A stretch of 64,000 nt of DNA from JAJXZP01 sp963787185. Its GTDB lineage: Bacteria > Spirochaetota > Spirochaetia > Treponematales > Rectinemataceae. Positions 33,577-42,565 of the stretch are shown in pieces. The translations under genes and the position numbers were made by a program. The stretch's first letter is position 1. Each line of letters starts with the position of its first letter. Below the pieces are notes generated by a model that worked only from the letters and a program-made list of their open reading frames with translations, was not told the origin of the DNA and made no database searches. The DNA lies in NCBI GenBank assembly GCA_963787185.1, contig CAWBCC010000014.1, positions 62,001-126,000 on the forward strand, given 5' to 3'.

Positions 33577-34444
33577 GGTCGGCCGCCGCGCGCGACGAAC
33601 GCAGGCGGCCCAGCGAAAGCCCCACGCCCTCGAGCTCTCTGCCGTCGCGGTAGGGTTCGATCGCCCCGATTTCGATGTCTACGCTCCCGCCGTAGCCGGA
33701 TCGCCCCAGTATCCGGAAGACTTCGGCCCAGTCCGTGTCGCCGAAGCCGGCAAGGCGCTCCGCGCCGAACTTGGCGGAGCCTTGCGCGCCCCTGACGGCC
33801 AGTACGTTCCGGTCGACTCTCGCGTCTTTGGCATGGACATGGAGCACGCGTCCGGTCCAGACCTCGAGCTGAGCGAGGGGATCGGCCAGGGCGAGCAGCT
33901 GGTGGGAGGGCTCCCATTCGAGGCCGATGGGCGCCCCCGGGAGGGCGGCGAACATGAGCTCCCAGGCGTCGGGATTCATCGCGATGTTCCAGCGGCCCGT
34001 TTTCCAGGTATCGCCGAAGCGGCAGTTCTCGAAGGCTATGCCGAGGCCCAGAGCGCTCGCGCGATCGGCGAGGCGGCCGAACAGCCTCGTCCACGCGCCG
34101 AGCGAATCGGCGACGGAAGCGCCCGGCAGCCGTCCCGCGAAACAGGATACGAGCGGAGAGCCGAATCGGGGCGCGGCCTCGATGACGGCCTCGAGGGTGC
34201 GGAGCGTTTCCCGCCCGGCGTCGTCCCCGGAGAGCGGATTGCCGTAGACGCCGAGCGAGCTCGGCGCGCATCCCATCGCGCTCACGAGCGATTCCGCGAG
34301 AGCGCCGAGGTCCGCACCGCCGCTGGTCTGCCAATACGCGAGCTCGTAGGATTCGCAGCCCAGGTCGCGCAAGGCCCTCGCCGTCTCGACGCAGTCGCGG
34401 CCGCCGTCGATGAGGGAACCAATGGGGACGCCCGCTCCGTTCAT
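33563..34444 (-). CDS. sugar phosphate isomerase/epimerase (TIM barrel, AP-endonuclease-2 family)
   Basis: A 293-residue TIM-barrel protein of the xylose-isomerase-like/IolE type. Metal-ligand positions are suggested by IAFENCRF (Glu), GLEWEPSHQ (Glu and His), VLHVHAKDA (His/Asp) and VDIEIGAIEP. It starts with an ATG overlapping the stop of the Gfo/Idh gene (ATGA). The LacI regulator, Gfo/Idh dehydrogenase and this gene form one operon that likely handles a cyclitol or keto-sugar. Specificity cannot be read. Confidence 0.85.
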   Translation of the reverse strand: MNGAGVPIGSLIDGGRDCVETARALRDLGCESYELAYWQTSGGADLGALAESLVSAMGCAPSSLGVYGNPLSGDDAGRETLRTLEAVIEAAPRFGSPLVSCFAGRLPGASVADSLGAWTRLFGRLADRASALGLGIAFENCRFGDTWKTGRWNIAMNPDAWELMFAALPGAPIGLEWEPSHQLLALADPLAQLEVWTGRVLHVHAKDARVDRNVLAVRGAQGSAKFGAERLAGFGDTDWAEVFRILGRSGYGGSVDIEIGAIEPYRDGRELEGVGLSLGRLRSSRAAADLTRR

Positions 34445-35514
34445 CGCGAACGCTCCGCCCCCGGCGCGACCTCGGCGGCCGCTACCGCGCAGGCTTCGAC
34501 GAGCTCCTGAACCTGCAGGCCCCGCGCGAAATCCAGACTCTCGCCGGAAACGGGATCGGAGCCGCCTCCTGCCATCCTCACGAAGCGCTCGTAGGTCGAG
34601 GGAACCCTTTCCGCCTCGATCGGATCGCCCGCCCCGCCGGAAGCGTCGAGGCGGAGGAGAACGGCCCGCGACCTGTCGAAATCGGCGTCGAGGGCGGCCC
34701 TGTCTCCGCGAATGGTGAAACCGAAGGCGTCGAGACTCCCCGTCGCCCGATAGCTTCCCGCGACGGCCGCATGGGCGGCCTCGGTCGCGACCAGCGCATG
34801 GAAAGACTCGTAGGACGAGCCGCCGGCGAGATCTATACCGGGCTCTTCCATGGAGTCGAAGCGCCGCGCCGCGCAGCCCCGTATCCCGCATGGGCCCAGA
34901 AGAAGCAGGACGGCGTCGAAAAGATGGCTTCCGAGATCGCCCAACGCGCCATAGGTCGACAGAGATTCGGAAAGCCGCCAGGCCCAGCGCGGGGAGCTCC
35001 GCCAGTCGCCCCAGGCATTCTGCAGGAGCCAGCTTTGCCCATATCGGAACTCCGCCGTGTGAGGCACACCGACGCGCCCATCGGCGATCATGCGGCGGGC
35101 GAGGCCGAGGAGCCCTCCGTTGCGTTTGGAAAAGTTCACGAGAGCGGGAACGCCCGCACGGGCGGCGGCGGCGGCCATCGCGGCCGCGTCGGCCAGTCGC
35201 CGCGCCATCGGCTTTTCGCAGAATACGGGAAGCCCCCTGTCCAGGGCGGCGAAGACGGGCGTGAGGTGCCAACCGTCGAAGGCGGCCACCGAGACGGCGT
35301 CCACGAAATGCGAGGCCGCCATATCGGCGGGGTCGTCGAAATAGCGGCCGAGGCCCGCTCTGGCCGCGAACTCGCGCGCCTTCTCTCTCGAGTGATCGCA
35401 CACCGCCGTCACTGCGGCGCCCTCGATTTCGGAGAAGCGCTTCGCGTGATATTCGGCCATCGCCCCGGCGCCAACGACGCCGATCCGGAGAAGCGCGCGT
35501 CCCGAACTCAGCAC
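34441..35514 (-). CDS. Gfo/Idh/MocA-family oxidoreductase 1
   Basis: A 357-residue NAD(P)-dependent sugar/cyclitol dehydrogenase. Residues 8-130 form the Rossmann domain (RIGVVGAGAMAEYHAKRF, FCEKPMARRLADA); the Lys of EKP is the usual catalytic residue. LGDLGSHLFDAVLLLLG lies in the C-terminal substrate domain. The GTG start at 35514 overlaps the LacI stop by 7 bases, so the two are coupled. It is followed by a 4-base overlapping isomerase gene. Confidence 0.85.
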   Translation of the reverse strand: MLSSGRALLRIGVVGAGAMAEYHAKRFSEIEGAAVTAVCDHSREKAREFAARAGLGRYFDDPADMAASHFVDAVSVAAFDGWHLTPVFAALDRGLPVFCEKPMARRLADAAAMAAAAARAGVPALVNFSKRNGGLLGLARRMIADGRVGVPHTAEFRYGQSWLLQNAWGDWRSSPRWAWRLSESLSTYGALGDLGSHLFDAVLLLLGPCGIRGCAARRFDSMEEPGIDLAGGSSYESFHALVATEAAHAAVAGSYRATGSLDAFGFTIRGDRAALDADFDRSRAVLLRLDASGGAGDPIEAERVPSTYERFVRMAGGGSDPVSGESLDFARGLQVQELVEACAVAAAEVAPGAERSR

Positions 35515-36542
35515 GGCGGCACCTGCGGCCCGAGGCCGCCCGCCCGCGCGGTGGATTCGCGGACGACGAATCCGGTTTCGAGCCACTTCTGGGCCGGCCA
35601 GTCCGTGCCGCCTTCCAGGAAATCTATGAGCAGCCGGGTGCCTACCGCGCCCGAAGTCGACACGGGGTTGTCCACGGTCGACAGGGCCGGCATGACGTCC
35701 TGCGCCGGGAAGAGATTGTCGTAGCCGATCACGGACACGTCGCGGGGCACGACGATGCCTTTCTCCGCGCAGTAGGCGAGCGCGCCGAAGGCTGCCCGGT
35801 CGGAGCTCGTCATGATGACACTCGGGTGCTCCCCCGATTCGAGGAGCCGGCCCGCCCCGCGGTAGCCGGAACTCCGCGAAAAGTCGCCGTCCACGATGCG
35901 CGATTCCATGCCGAATTCTTCGCAGAGCGACTCGAATGCCTCGAGACGGTCGATCGCATTCCTGAACCGTTTGTCGCCCGTTATGTACCCCACCCTCCTG
36001 TGGCCGAGGTTGAACGCGTGCGAAAACGCCATCCTCATACCCGGCAGGGGGAGCGCGTCCACCGACGAGAGTCCTTCGTGGTAGTTGTTGATGAGAACGA
36101 AGGGAACGCCGGCCTCCACGAGATCCAGAAAGGGCCCGCAATCGGCCGGCGTGACGGCGAAGACGAGACCATCCACCGTCTTGGAGCTCACGAGCGAAAA
36201 AAGATCCGCTGCAGGCCGGCCCACCTTGTTCGGCACTATCATCACCGAGTAGTCGCGCTCCTCGGCTCCGAGTACGACGCCGTCCAGGAGGGCCGGGAAA
36301 TAGGGGCGCGAAAATGTCGGGAAGGTGTCGTACTCGGGCACTACGAGGCCGATCGTGCAGGTTTTCTTGCGCGCGAACATCGCGGCCTGCCGCGAGGGAA
36401 CGTAGCCCAGCAGTCGGGCCGACTCGCGAACCTTGGCCTTGATCGCCTCGGTTATGAGTTGCGAGTCGTTCAGCGCACGGGAAACGGTGGATTCGGCCAC
36501 GCCCGCATGGCGGGCGACATCGGCGCGCGTCGTCTTTTCGAT
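35508..36542 (-). CDS. LacI-family transcriptional regulator, apparent ATC start codon
   Basis: A 344-residue regulator. The frame upstream of the GTG at 36500 encodes TTRADVARHAGVAESTVSRALN, written here as its parts TTRADVARHAGV and AESTVSRALN, which together complete the LacI HTH. No ATG, GTG, TTG or CTG exists between the preceding stop and the HTH. An ATC at 36542 sits 7 bases after a GGGAG site (36550-36554) and yields the canonical LacI length. Starting at GTG 36500 would delete the first HTH helix. Residues 60-344 form the periplasmic-binding-like sensor (GLVVPEYDTF, VIGYDN, STVDNP). It leads the Gfo/Idh-isomerase operon. Confidence 0.8.
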   Translation of the reverse strand: MEKTTRADVARHAGVAESTVSRALNDSQLITEAIKAKVRESARLLGYVPSRQAAMFARKKTCTIGLVVPEYDTFPTFSRPYFPALLDGVVLGAEERDYSVMIVPNKVGRPAADLFSLVSSKTVDGLVFAVTPADCGPFLDLVEAGVPFVLINNYHEGLSSVDALPLPGMRMAFSHAFNLGHRRVGYITGDKRFRNAIDRLEAFESLCEEFGMESRIVDGDFSRSSGYRGAGRLLESGEHPSVIMTSSDRAAFGALAYCAEKGIVVPRDVSVIGYDNLFPAQDVMPALSTVDNPVSTSGAVGTRLLIDFLEGGTDWPAQKWLETGFVVRESTARAGGLGPQVPPC

Positions 36543-36626
36543 GGTTGGGCTCCCGGGTTCTAGCCAAAGTCGAATGCATGATACCCCGGCGGACTCATAT
36601 CTTCAATTCTCCCAAACGAGGGCGGC

Positions 36627-37865
36627 TCAGGTGTGCTTCGCGGCCAGATCGCCTTCAGCCTTCCTGATGGCGATGAGAGCGTCCACGTATTCCCTGTCGT
36701 GGGTCGCGCAGCCCACGGGCTTCTGTCGGATGAGAAGCTCGATGCAGTTGTCGCAGGCGGTGCACCACTTGATCTCTTTCTCCCTGCCTTCGGCGAACTT
36801 GCGGGGGAGCTCGCCGTCGGCGAAGGACTGCCTGCCGATGGCGACCATGTCGACAACTCGGTCGCGGATATTGCGGTTGGCCCAGTACCACAGACTGTTT
36901 TCGGCCTTCTCCCGCGCCTGCAGCTGGTTGTGCCCGTCGTTCAGGACGGAATAGCCGGATCCTATTACGACCGTCTCCGGCTTCAGTGCGTCCCGCACGG
37001 CCTTCTGGAAAGTAAAGTGCAGGTAACAGTCGTCCGGCACATGGCGGTCGGGCTGGGAAAGCGCCAGGGTGATCGAGGGGCTGCCGGCCGATACTATGAT
37101 GAACTTGGCTCCGCGCTGCTCCATGCCCTTTACGAGATCAAGGGATTCGGTGAGATCCATGATGGGGGAATCGGGGCCGGCCGTGCCCTGCCCGCCGGGG
37201 AAGCCTTCCCAAATGGAGACCTTGGAACCCACGATGAAGTTCGGATCGTTGACCGCCTTGGCTATGCCCTCGTAGACCGCGTAGGTGAAGCGGGTGCGGT
37301 TGGACCATGAGCCGCCGTATTTCCATTTGCGGTCGTTGTACGGCCTGAGAATCTGCGAATCGAGGTAGCCGTGGCAGTTCTTGAAATCGACGCCGTCGGC
37401 CCCGCAGTCGTGGGCAATCTTGGCGGCGGTGATGAACTGCTCGATGGTCCTGTCGACGTAGTCCTCGTCTATCAGGTCGCCGCCGAATCCCGGCATCGGT
37501 TTCACGCAGACGCGGCGCGAAAAGGCGGTGTGGCTCAGCTCGCCGGAATGAGTGAGCTGCCAGACGAGCAGGCTCTTGTCGTTGATTTTCTTCATTTCGG
37601 CGACGAATTTCGTCAGAGCTGTCTGATTGCGGGGCATGACCGCGAGCTGGTTCTTGCGGCTCCGCGACTCCCATTGGACCGTGATGGCCTCGAGATCGAT
37701 GATGCCGGCGCCCCCCTCGAAGAGCTTGCGGTAGCGGCGGTAGGTTCTCTCGGTGGGATTGCCTTCGTCGTCGGCGTTGTTGCACTCCATCGCGTTGATG
37801 ACGAAGCGGTTGGGCGCCGTACGTTTGCCGATTTTGATCGGTTGCAGAACGGGATTGTCTTTCAT
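36627..37865 (-). CDS. NADH:flavin oxidoreductase (OYE family) with C-terminal Fe-S motif
   Basis: A 412-residue FMN TIM-barrel protein. PNRFVINAMECNNADDEG is at the FMN site, WQLTHSGEL and DGVDFKNCHGYLDSQILRP hold the substrate-binding His residues, and KWCTACDNCIELLIRQKPVGC supplies four Cys for a 4Fe-4S cluster as in dienoyl-CoA reductase-like enzymes. It lacks the C-terminal FAD/NADPH domains of full 2,4-dienoyl-CoA reductases, so it needs an external electron partner. GAAGGAGTGG precedes the ATG. Substrate unknown. Confidence 0.88.
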   Translation of the reverse strand: MKDNPVLQPIKIGKRTAPNRFVINAMECNNADDEGNPTERTYRRYRKLFEGGAGIIDLEAITVQWESRSRKNQLAVMPRNQTALTKFVAEMKKINDKSLLVWQLTHSGELSHTAFSRRVCVKPMPGFGGDLIDEDYVDRTIEQFITAAKIAHDCGADGVDFKNCHGYLDSQILRPYNDRKWKYGGSWSNRTRFTYAVYEGIAKAVNDPNFIVGSKVSIWEGFPGGQGTAGPDSPIMDLTESLDLVKGMEQRGAKFIIVSAGSPSITLALSQPDRHVPDDCYLHFTFQKAVRDALKPETVVIGSGYSVLNDGHNQLQAREKAENSLWYWANRNIRDRVVDMVAIGRQSFADGELPRKFAEGREKEIKWCTACDNCIELLIRQKPVGCATHDREYVDALIAIRKAEGDLAAKHT

Positions 37866-37984
37866 CGTCCACTCCTTCGGCCCCGCTGGGCCGGGAGAGA
37901 GTATCGAGCCGATATCGATTCCCGGGTATACGAGAAAAGTGAGGTACTTCCCCTAGGGTTATCCTGGGACTCGGCGATCCGAAT

Positions 37985-38923
37985 TCAGAGACCGGGGGAA
38001 CTGTCGAGCCTGCGAAGGCGTTCGAAGAGGCTCTCGCCCGTCCCCTGCATGCCCAGCTTCCTGCGGAGATTCAGTCGGTGGAAGTCGATCGCCTTTTCGG
38101 AGATGCCGAGGCGGCCGGCTATGTCCTTGCTGGACCTGCCCTCTCGGATCAGCGCCGCAACCTCCAGCTCGCGATGACTCAAGCGATCGCTTACCGCGGC
38201 GAGGCTCCGAAGGAAAGGCGAGGCGATGGAAAGCAGCCTCTCCTCCAAGAGTTCGAGGTCGATGCGCAGTTCCGGATCCCGGCAACGTGACTTGATATCG
38301 GAAAGAAGAGGACGGATCAGGAGCTCCACGTTGGCGGAAATATCCCGGGCCACTTTCCGCTCGGCATCGCCGCTCCTGCGCAGAAGATACTCGACGACCG
38401 CGTCCCTCTCTTTCAGGCTCCGATCCTGAAACTGGATACGGCGTTTGAGATTCTCCACCGCCTTGTCCTCGCCCGAAGGTTTCGAAATGTCGCGCACGTA
38501 CTCGATGACGCCGAAGACTCGGCCGCGATCGTCGAAGACGGGGAAGACCGACAGCTCCTGATCGCCGCGACGTTCGCCGTTGTCCTCGTAAGCCACGACC
38601 CCGACCTGAGGCCGGGCGCTCGCCATCGCGGCCGCCGTCGGACAATGTTCGCAGGGCTCGCTCCTATCATGGTACGCCGCGTAGCATTTTTTCCCCGCCA
38701 GCGGGAGCTTGTGCGAGTAGAACGACTCGAGTGCGGTGTTCGCCCCGAGTATCGTCAGATCCGAATCGAGCACGCTTATCCCGTCCAGCGAACCGTTGAA
38801 GATGTGCGTGAAGAACTGGTCGAACTCCTCCCGCGCCGCGTCGGGATCATCGAAAGACGCCTTCGGAGAAGAGTGAGCGGTGAGCCACTTGCGGAGCAGG
38901 GAGATGCCGCTGTCCTGCATCAT
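37985..38923 (-). CDS. PAS-LuxR transcriptional regulator
   Basis: A 312-residue regulator. Residues 35-150 are a PAS domain containing the cysteine pattern KKCYAAYHDRSEPCEHCP, which in other sensors may bind a metal or cluster. Residues 150-235 are helical. Residues 245-312 are a LuxR/GerE HTH (SHRELEVAALIREGRSSKDI, then AIDFHRLNLRRKL). It has no receiver domain. The ATG at 38923 follows the UroD-type gene after 11 bases, so it probably belongs to that operon and may sense its substrate or redox state. Confidence 0.85.
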   Translation of the reverse strand: MMQDSGISLLRKWLTAHSSPKASFDDPDAAREEFDQFFTHIFNGSLDGISVLDSDLTILGANTALESFYSHKLPLAGKKCYAAYHDRSEPCEHCPTAAAMASARPQVGVVAYEDNGERRGDQELSVFPVFDDRGRVFGVIEYVRDISKPSGEDKAVENLKRRIQFQDRSLKERDAVVEYLLRRSGDAERKVARDISANVELLIRPLLSDIKSRCRDPELRIDLELLEERLLSIASPFLRSLAAVSDRLSHRELEVAALIREGRSSKDIAGRLGISEKAIDFHRLNLRRKLGMQGTGESLFERLRRLDSSPGL

Positions 38924-38934
38924 GGCCACGCCGT

Positions 38935-39957
38935 CTAGCCCTCGCGGGCGAAGGCCGCCATGGCGGCCACATTTTCGGGAGGCGACTCGCGGGGCAGCTC
39001 GCAGCCGGCCCCCGCGATCCAAGCGGGTGCCGCCGCATCGCGGCAGCGGCTCAGGGCCGCACACACGCTACCGGGTTCGCCGAGCGCGACGACCTGCACG
39101 GGGTCCACGTTGCCCAGGAGGACCCTGGCCTTGCCGAGAACGCTCCGGGCCGCGGCCATATCCACCATAGAGTCGAGATCGATGATGTCCCAGTCAAGGC
39201 CGCCGAGCGAGGGTAAGAGCGCGTTGGTGTCCCCGCAGATGTGAAGCCGTACGAGGCCTCCTGCGCCGTGGATCGCCTCGATGTAGCGCGCAGTTCGGGG
39301 CGCGGCGAACTCGGCGTATATCTCCGGCCCCACCAGAGACGAGGCTGCGTCGCCCATGCCCACGATGTCGGCCCCCGCGGCGATCTGGGCCAGGGCGAAG
39401 TCGATCTCCATGGAGGTGACGAAATCCATGAGCTCCCCGACGAAGGAGGGGTCGTCGTAGAAGTCGATCATGAGGCGCTGGAGACCCCGCAGATCGGCCG
39501 CCTCGGCGCAGGGCCCCTCGACCCAGCCTTCCACGAGGAGTTCGCCGCCGCAGCGCGCCTTCAATCCCTCCACGGCAGCCAGACGATTCGCGGCCCGCGG
39601 ACGCGAGCCCGGAGACGGAAGTCTTACGCTCGAGAAGGCTTTCTTGTCGGCGAGCAGCGGATTCTCTTCGTCGTTGGCCGGCGGCCTGTCCTCGAACCAG
39701 ACGACCCTCGAGCCCAGGTCGGCAGATTCCACGCAGGGGTCCGAGATGGCCGACACATGGTCGAAGCCGTATCGCCGGGCCGCAGCGGCCTGAGCCTCGA
39801 CCAGGACCCTCCAGTCCGTGGCATACTCGCGGTAGGGCTTCCCGACAAGATCGGCCGCCAACGACATCGTGATGGGCATGAGAGGAGTCGCATCCGTCTT
39901 CTCGCCGCGTAGCAGGGCCAGCACGCGCTGGCGCCCAGTCATGGATTGTCCAGCCAT
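38935..39957 (-). CDS. uroporphyrinogen-decarboxylase-family methyltransferase (MtaA/CmuA-like)
   Basis: A 340-residue TIM-barrel protein. The zinc-ligand pattern of corrinoid methyltransferases is present: His-x-Cys in RLHICGDT and a distal Cys in IAGAGCELP. It therefore resembles MtaA-type methylcobamide:thiol methyltransferases more than heme-pathway HemE. GGGAGGAG precedes ATG 39957. No corrinoid protein gene is in the window, so the methyl donor is unknown. It lies between the ABC-ATPase remnant and the PAS-LuxR gene on the same strand. Confidence 0.85.
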   Translation of the reverse strand: MAGQSMTGRQRVLALLRGEKTDATPLMPITMSLAADLVGKPYREYATDWRVLVEAQAAAARRYGFDHVSAISDPCVESADLGSRVVWFEDRPPANDEENPLLADKKAFSSVRLPSPGSRPRAANRLAAVEGLKARCGGELLVEGWVEGPCAEAADLRGLQRLMIDFYDDPSFVGELMDFVTSMEIDFALAQIAAGADIVGMGDAASSLVGPEIYAEFAAPRTARYIEAIHGAGGLVRLHICGDTNALLPSLGGLDWDIIDLDSMVDMAAARSVLGKARVLLGNVDPVQVVALGEPGSVCAALSRCRDAAAPAWIAGAGCELPRESPPENVAAMAAFAREG

Positions 39958-39984
39958 CGCCCAACTCCTCCCGTCTCGGACGGC

Positions 39985-40269
39985 TCATTCGCAGGACATT
40001 GAAATGGCTGAGGGGAGCTTTTTCTGGATAAAGCCGGGCAGATTCTGTCCGCGCACTCCGAGAAGCGCGAGATTCACCGATGCTCCCAGCGTCTTCATGA
40101 GCTCCTGCGTCTGGGCGATCATGCCGCGCCTGTCGAGAAGACCGGCGCCGTTCTCCCCCATGATTCCCAGAATCTCCCCTCGGCGAATCTCGATCGAGAT
40201 ATCGTCGAGCACGCGCACGGACGAGAATTCCTTGGCGATGCCGGAAGTCCTGACCAGTACGTCGGTCAT
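39985..40269 (-). pseudogene. remnant of a sugar ABC transporter ATPase (RbsA/MglA type)
   Basis: The 94-codon frame begins like an intact sugar-ABC ATPase (VRTSGIAKEFSSVRVLDDIS), reaches IMGENGAG and then loses the Lys-Ser/Thr of Walker A. It resumes with MIAQTQELMKTLGASVN, which resembles the linker region about 90 residues later in RbsA proteins, and then ends in unrelated sequence. The cause looks like an internal deletion plus a frame change. Its ATG overlaps the stop of the upstream isomerase gene (ATGA), so the ancestral gene was in this operon. Confidence 0.75.
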
Positions 40270-41255
40270 TTCTGCATCGCGGCGTCGAAGGCGACGTTGG
40301 ATGGGGCGAAATCGACCTTCCGCACGAAAGCGAGGGCCTCACGGGCGCCGTACTCCCTCTCCATGCCCGAATCCTCCCACTCGACCGACAGCGGCCCCTG
40401 GTACCCGATCGCGTTGAGCTCGCGGACGATGTTCTCGAAATCGACGTCGCCGTGCCCGAGCGAGCGGAAGTTCCAACCCCGCCTGGTGTCGCCGAAGGCG
40501 ATGTGCGACCCGAGGATTCCCGAGCGCCCGTCGAGGGTCACGGCTGCGTCCTTCATGTGGACGTGGTATATCCGGTCGCCGAAGTCGCGGACGAACAGGT
40601 GGGGTTTCATGCCCTGCCAGATGAGGTGACTCGGATCGAAGTTGAAGCCGAGGGTGGGCCTGCGCTCGAAGACTTCGAGGAGGCGTTGCGAAGTGTAGTA
40701 GTCGAAGGCGATCTCGGTGGGATGGACTTCGAGGGCGAACTGTACGCCGCACGAGTCGAACTCGTCGAGGATGGGCGTCCAGAGGCGGCGAATCTCCTCG
40801 AACGCGTCTGCGATCATCTCGTCGCCGGTCTGGGGGAAGGAATAGAAATACTTCCAGACGGGAGAGCCCATGAAGCCCGTGACAACCTTGCAGCCCATGT
40901 TCCTGGCGGCGCGGGCCGTATACTTCATCTCCTGGATCGCCCATTCGCGGATCTTTTCGGGCTTGCCCTTGTGCTCGGGCGGCGCGAAGCCGTCGAGCCG
41001 GGGATCCCACAGGTCGCCGACGCACTGGCCGGAGAGGTGCGCGCCGAGGGCCCAGCATTTGAGGCCGTGCTTCGCGAGAATCGCCTTACGCTCTTCCACG
41101 TATTTCGGCTCGGTCGCCGCGCGCTTGACATCCATGTGATCGCCCCAGCAGGCGATCTCGAGGCCGTCGTAACCGAACGACTTTACTTTCGCGCAGAGAG
41201 CGTCGAAACCGAGGTCGGCCCACTGGCCGGTAAAAAGTGTCACAGGTCGGGACAT
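40266..41255 (-). CDS. sugar phosphate isomerase/epimerase 2 (TIM barrel)
   Basis: A 329-residue TIM-barrel isomerase/epimerase of the AP-endonuclease-2 family. Metal-ligand motifs are FALEVHPTEIAFD (Glu), FNFDPSHLIWQG (Asp/His), IYHVHMKDA (His) and LSVEWEDSGME (Glu). Such proteins act on cyclitols or keto-sugars. GAAGGAGGATGCC precedes ATG 41255. It is coupled upstream to the Gfo/Idh gene (11-base gap) and downstream to the ATPase remnant. Confidence 0.88.
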   Translation of the reverse strand: MSRPVTLFTGQWADLGFDALCAKVKSFGYDGLEIACWGDHMDVKRAATEPKYVEERKAILAKHGLKCWALGAHLSGQCVGDLWDPRLDGFAPPEHKGKPEKIREWAIQEMKYTARAARNMGCKVVTGFMGSPVWKYFYSFPQTGDEMIADAFEEIRRLWTPILDEFDSCGVQFALEVHPTEIAFDYYTSQRLLEVFERRPTLGFNFDPSHLIWQGMKPHLFVRDFGDRIYHVHMKDAAVTLDGRSGILGSHIAFGDTRRGWNFRSLGHGDVDFENIVRELNAIGYQGPLSVEWEDSGMEREYGAREALAFVRKVDFAPSNVAFDAAMQK

Positions 41256-41266
41256 GGCATCCTCCT

Positions 41267-42439
41267 TCAATAATCCAGCCAGACGGCGCCTTTGCGGGAG
41301 CTGTCGACGCACTTGCCGATGAACTTGACGCCGGAGACACCGTCTTCGGCGGTAGGGAAGTCGAGATCGTCGTCGGCGGGGGAGACCCCGTTTTTCTTCT
41401 TGGCGAGAGCGGTGATGAATGTCTTATACACGTTGGCGAAAGCCTCGAAGTAACCTTCCGGATGTCCCGAGGGAATGCGGGAGTAAGCTTGAGCGTGGGG
41501 ATAGAAAGCGTCGCGCCCGCGCGAGAGCGTGACCGTCGGCTCTCCGAGCTTCGATAGGACGAGGTAGTTGGGATTCTCCTGCGACCATTGGATGGAGCCC
41601 TTGGAGCCGAAGACCCTCACGCGCAGGCCGTTGTCGCAACCGATCGCCACCTGGCTCGCCCAGTACAGACCCTTCGCTCCTCCGGCGTAGTTCAGCATGA
41701 TGCTGGCATTGTCGTCGAGGAGACGCCCGGGCACGAAGGTATCGAGCCGGGCGCAGAGCGAGCTTATCTTGAGGCCGGTCATGTAGGACACCATGTTCTC
41801 GACGTGGCTCCCGATGTCGCCCACGCAATTGGATTTGCCCGATTGTTTGGGATCGGCGCGCCAGGCGGCCTGCTTGCTTCCCTCGCGCTCCTGGGGAAGG
41901 GCGAGCCATTCCTGGGCATACTCCGCGCTGACGAAGCGAATCTCGCCTATATCGCCGCGCCGAATCATCTCGCGCACGTGCTTGACGACCGGGTAGCCCG
42001 TATAGGCGTAGGTGACGCAGAAAAAAAGGCCGTTCTGGCGGGCCAGCATGCCGAGTTCCTCGGCCTCCGCCACTTCGAAAGTCAGAGGCTTGTCGCAGAC
42101 GACATCGATCCCGTGGGAAAGAAATGCCTTGGCGGCGGGATAGTGCTGGGCATTGGGCGTCACGATCACGACAAAGTCGATGCCGTCGGACCGTTTGGAC
42201 TCGGCCTCGGCCATCGCTTCGAAACTCTTATAGAGCCGATCCTGGGGAATGCCCAACGAGTGGCCCGTCTCGAGCGTTTTGTCGTAGTCTCTGGAGAAGG
42301 AACCTGCGCAGATGCTCGCCAGGCCGTCGAAGCCGATGGCGCGTCGGTGGACGTCTCCTATGAAGGCCCCCGGCCCCCCGCCGACCATGCCGTAGCGCAG
42401 ATGCCCAACCGCCTCTCCGGATGCCGCCCCTTCTATCAT
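41267..42439 (-). CDS. Gfo/Idh/MocA-family oxidoreductase 2
   Basis: A 390-residue NAD(P)-dependent dehydrogenase. The Rossmann loop is GMVGGGPGAFIGDVHRRAI, the catalytic-Lys region VVCDKPLTFEVAEAEEL, and GDIGSHVENMVSYMTG with GEIRFVSAEY lies in the C-terminal domain. It belongs to the subfamily with a Trp-rich C-terminus often paired with the adjacent TIM-barrel gene. AAGGAGG precedes ATG 42439, and an 18-base palindrome lies 20 bases upstream. Confidence 0.9.
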   Translation of the reverse strand: MIEGAASGEAVGHLRYGMVGGGPGAFIGDVHRRAIGFDGLASICAGSFSRDYDKTLETGHSLGIPQDRLYKSFEAMAEAESKRSDGIDFVVIVTPNAQHYPAAKAFLSHGIDVVCDKPLTFEVAEAEELGMLARQNGLFFCVTYAYTGYPVVKHVREMIRRGDIGEIRFVSAEYAQEWLALPQEREGSKQAAWRADPKQSGKSNCVGDIGSHVENMVSYMTGLKISSLCARLDTFVPGRLLDDNASIMLNYAGGAKGLYWASQVAIGCDNGLRVRVFGSKGSIQWSQENPNYLVLSKLGEPTVTLSRGRDAFYPHAQAYSRIPSGHPEGYFEAFANVYKTFITALAKKKNGVSPADDDLDFPTAEDGVSGVKFIGKCVDSSRKGAVWLDY

Positions 42440-42459
42440 ACGAGCCTCCTTGCGTCGGC

Positions 42460-42477
42460 CATGCACGCGCGTGCATG
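42460..42477. promoter_or_regulatory. 18-base perfect palindrome upstream of the second Gfo/Idh operon
   Basis: CATGCACGCGCGTGCATG is perfectly self-complementary and lies 20 bases before the ATG at 42439. It is a good candidate operator for a dimeric repressor such as a LacI- or GntR-type protein. Confidence 0.5.
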
Positions 42478-42565
42478 ACGCATAGAGCGGAGGATAAACC
42501 CGCTTTAGAGAATACGCAAGGGAAAAATGCTAGGGCCAATAAGGATAAGGCTAGACTCTACCATA

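Noticed and set aside
38935..39957. HemE uroporphyrinogen decarboxylase
   Set aside because: The HxC plus distal Cys metal site and the lack of heme genes nearby fit an MtaA-like methyltransferase better.
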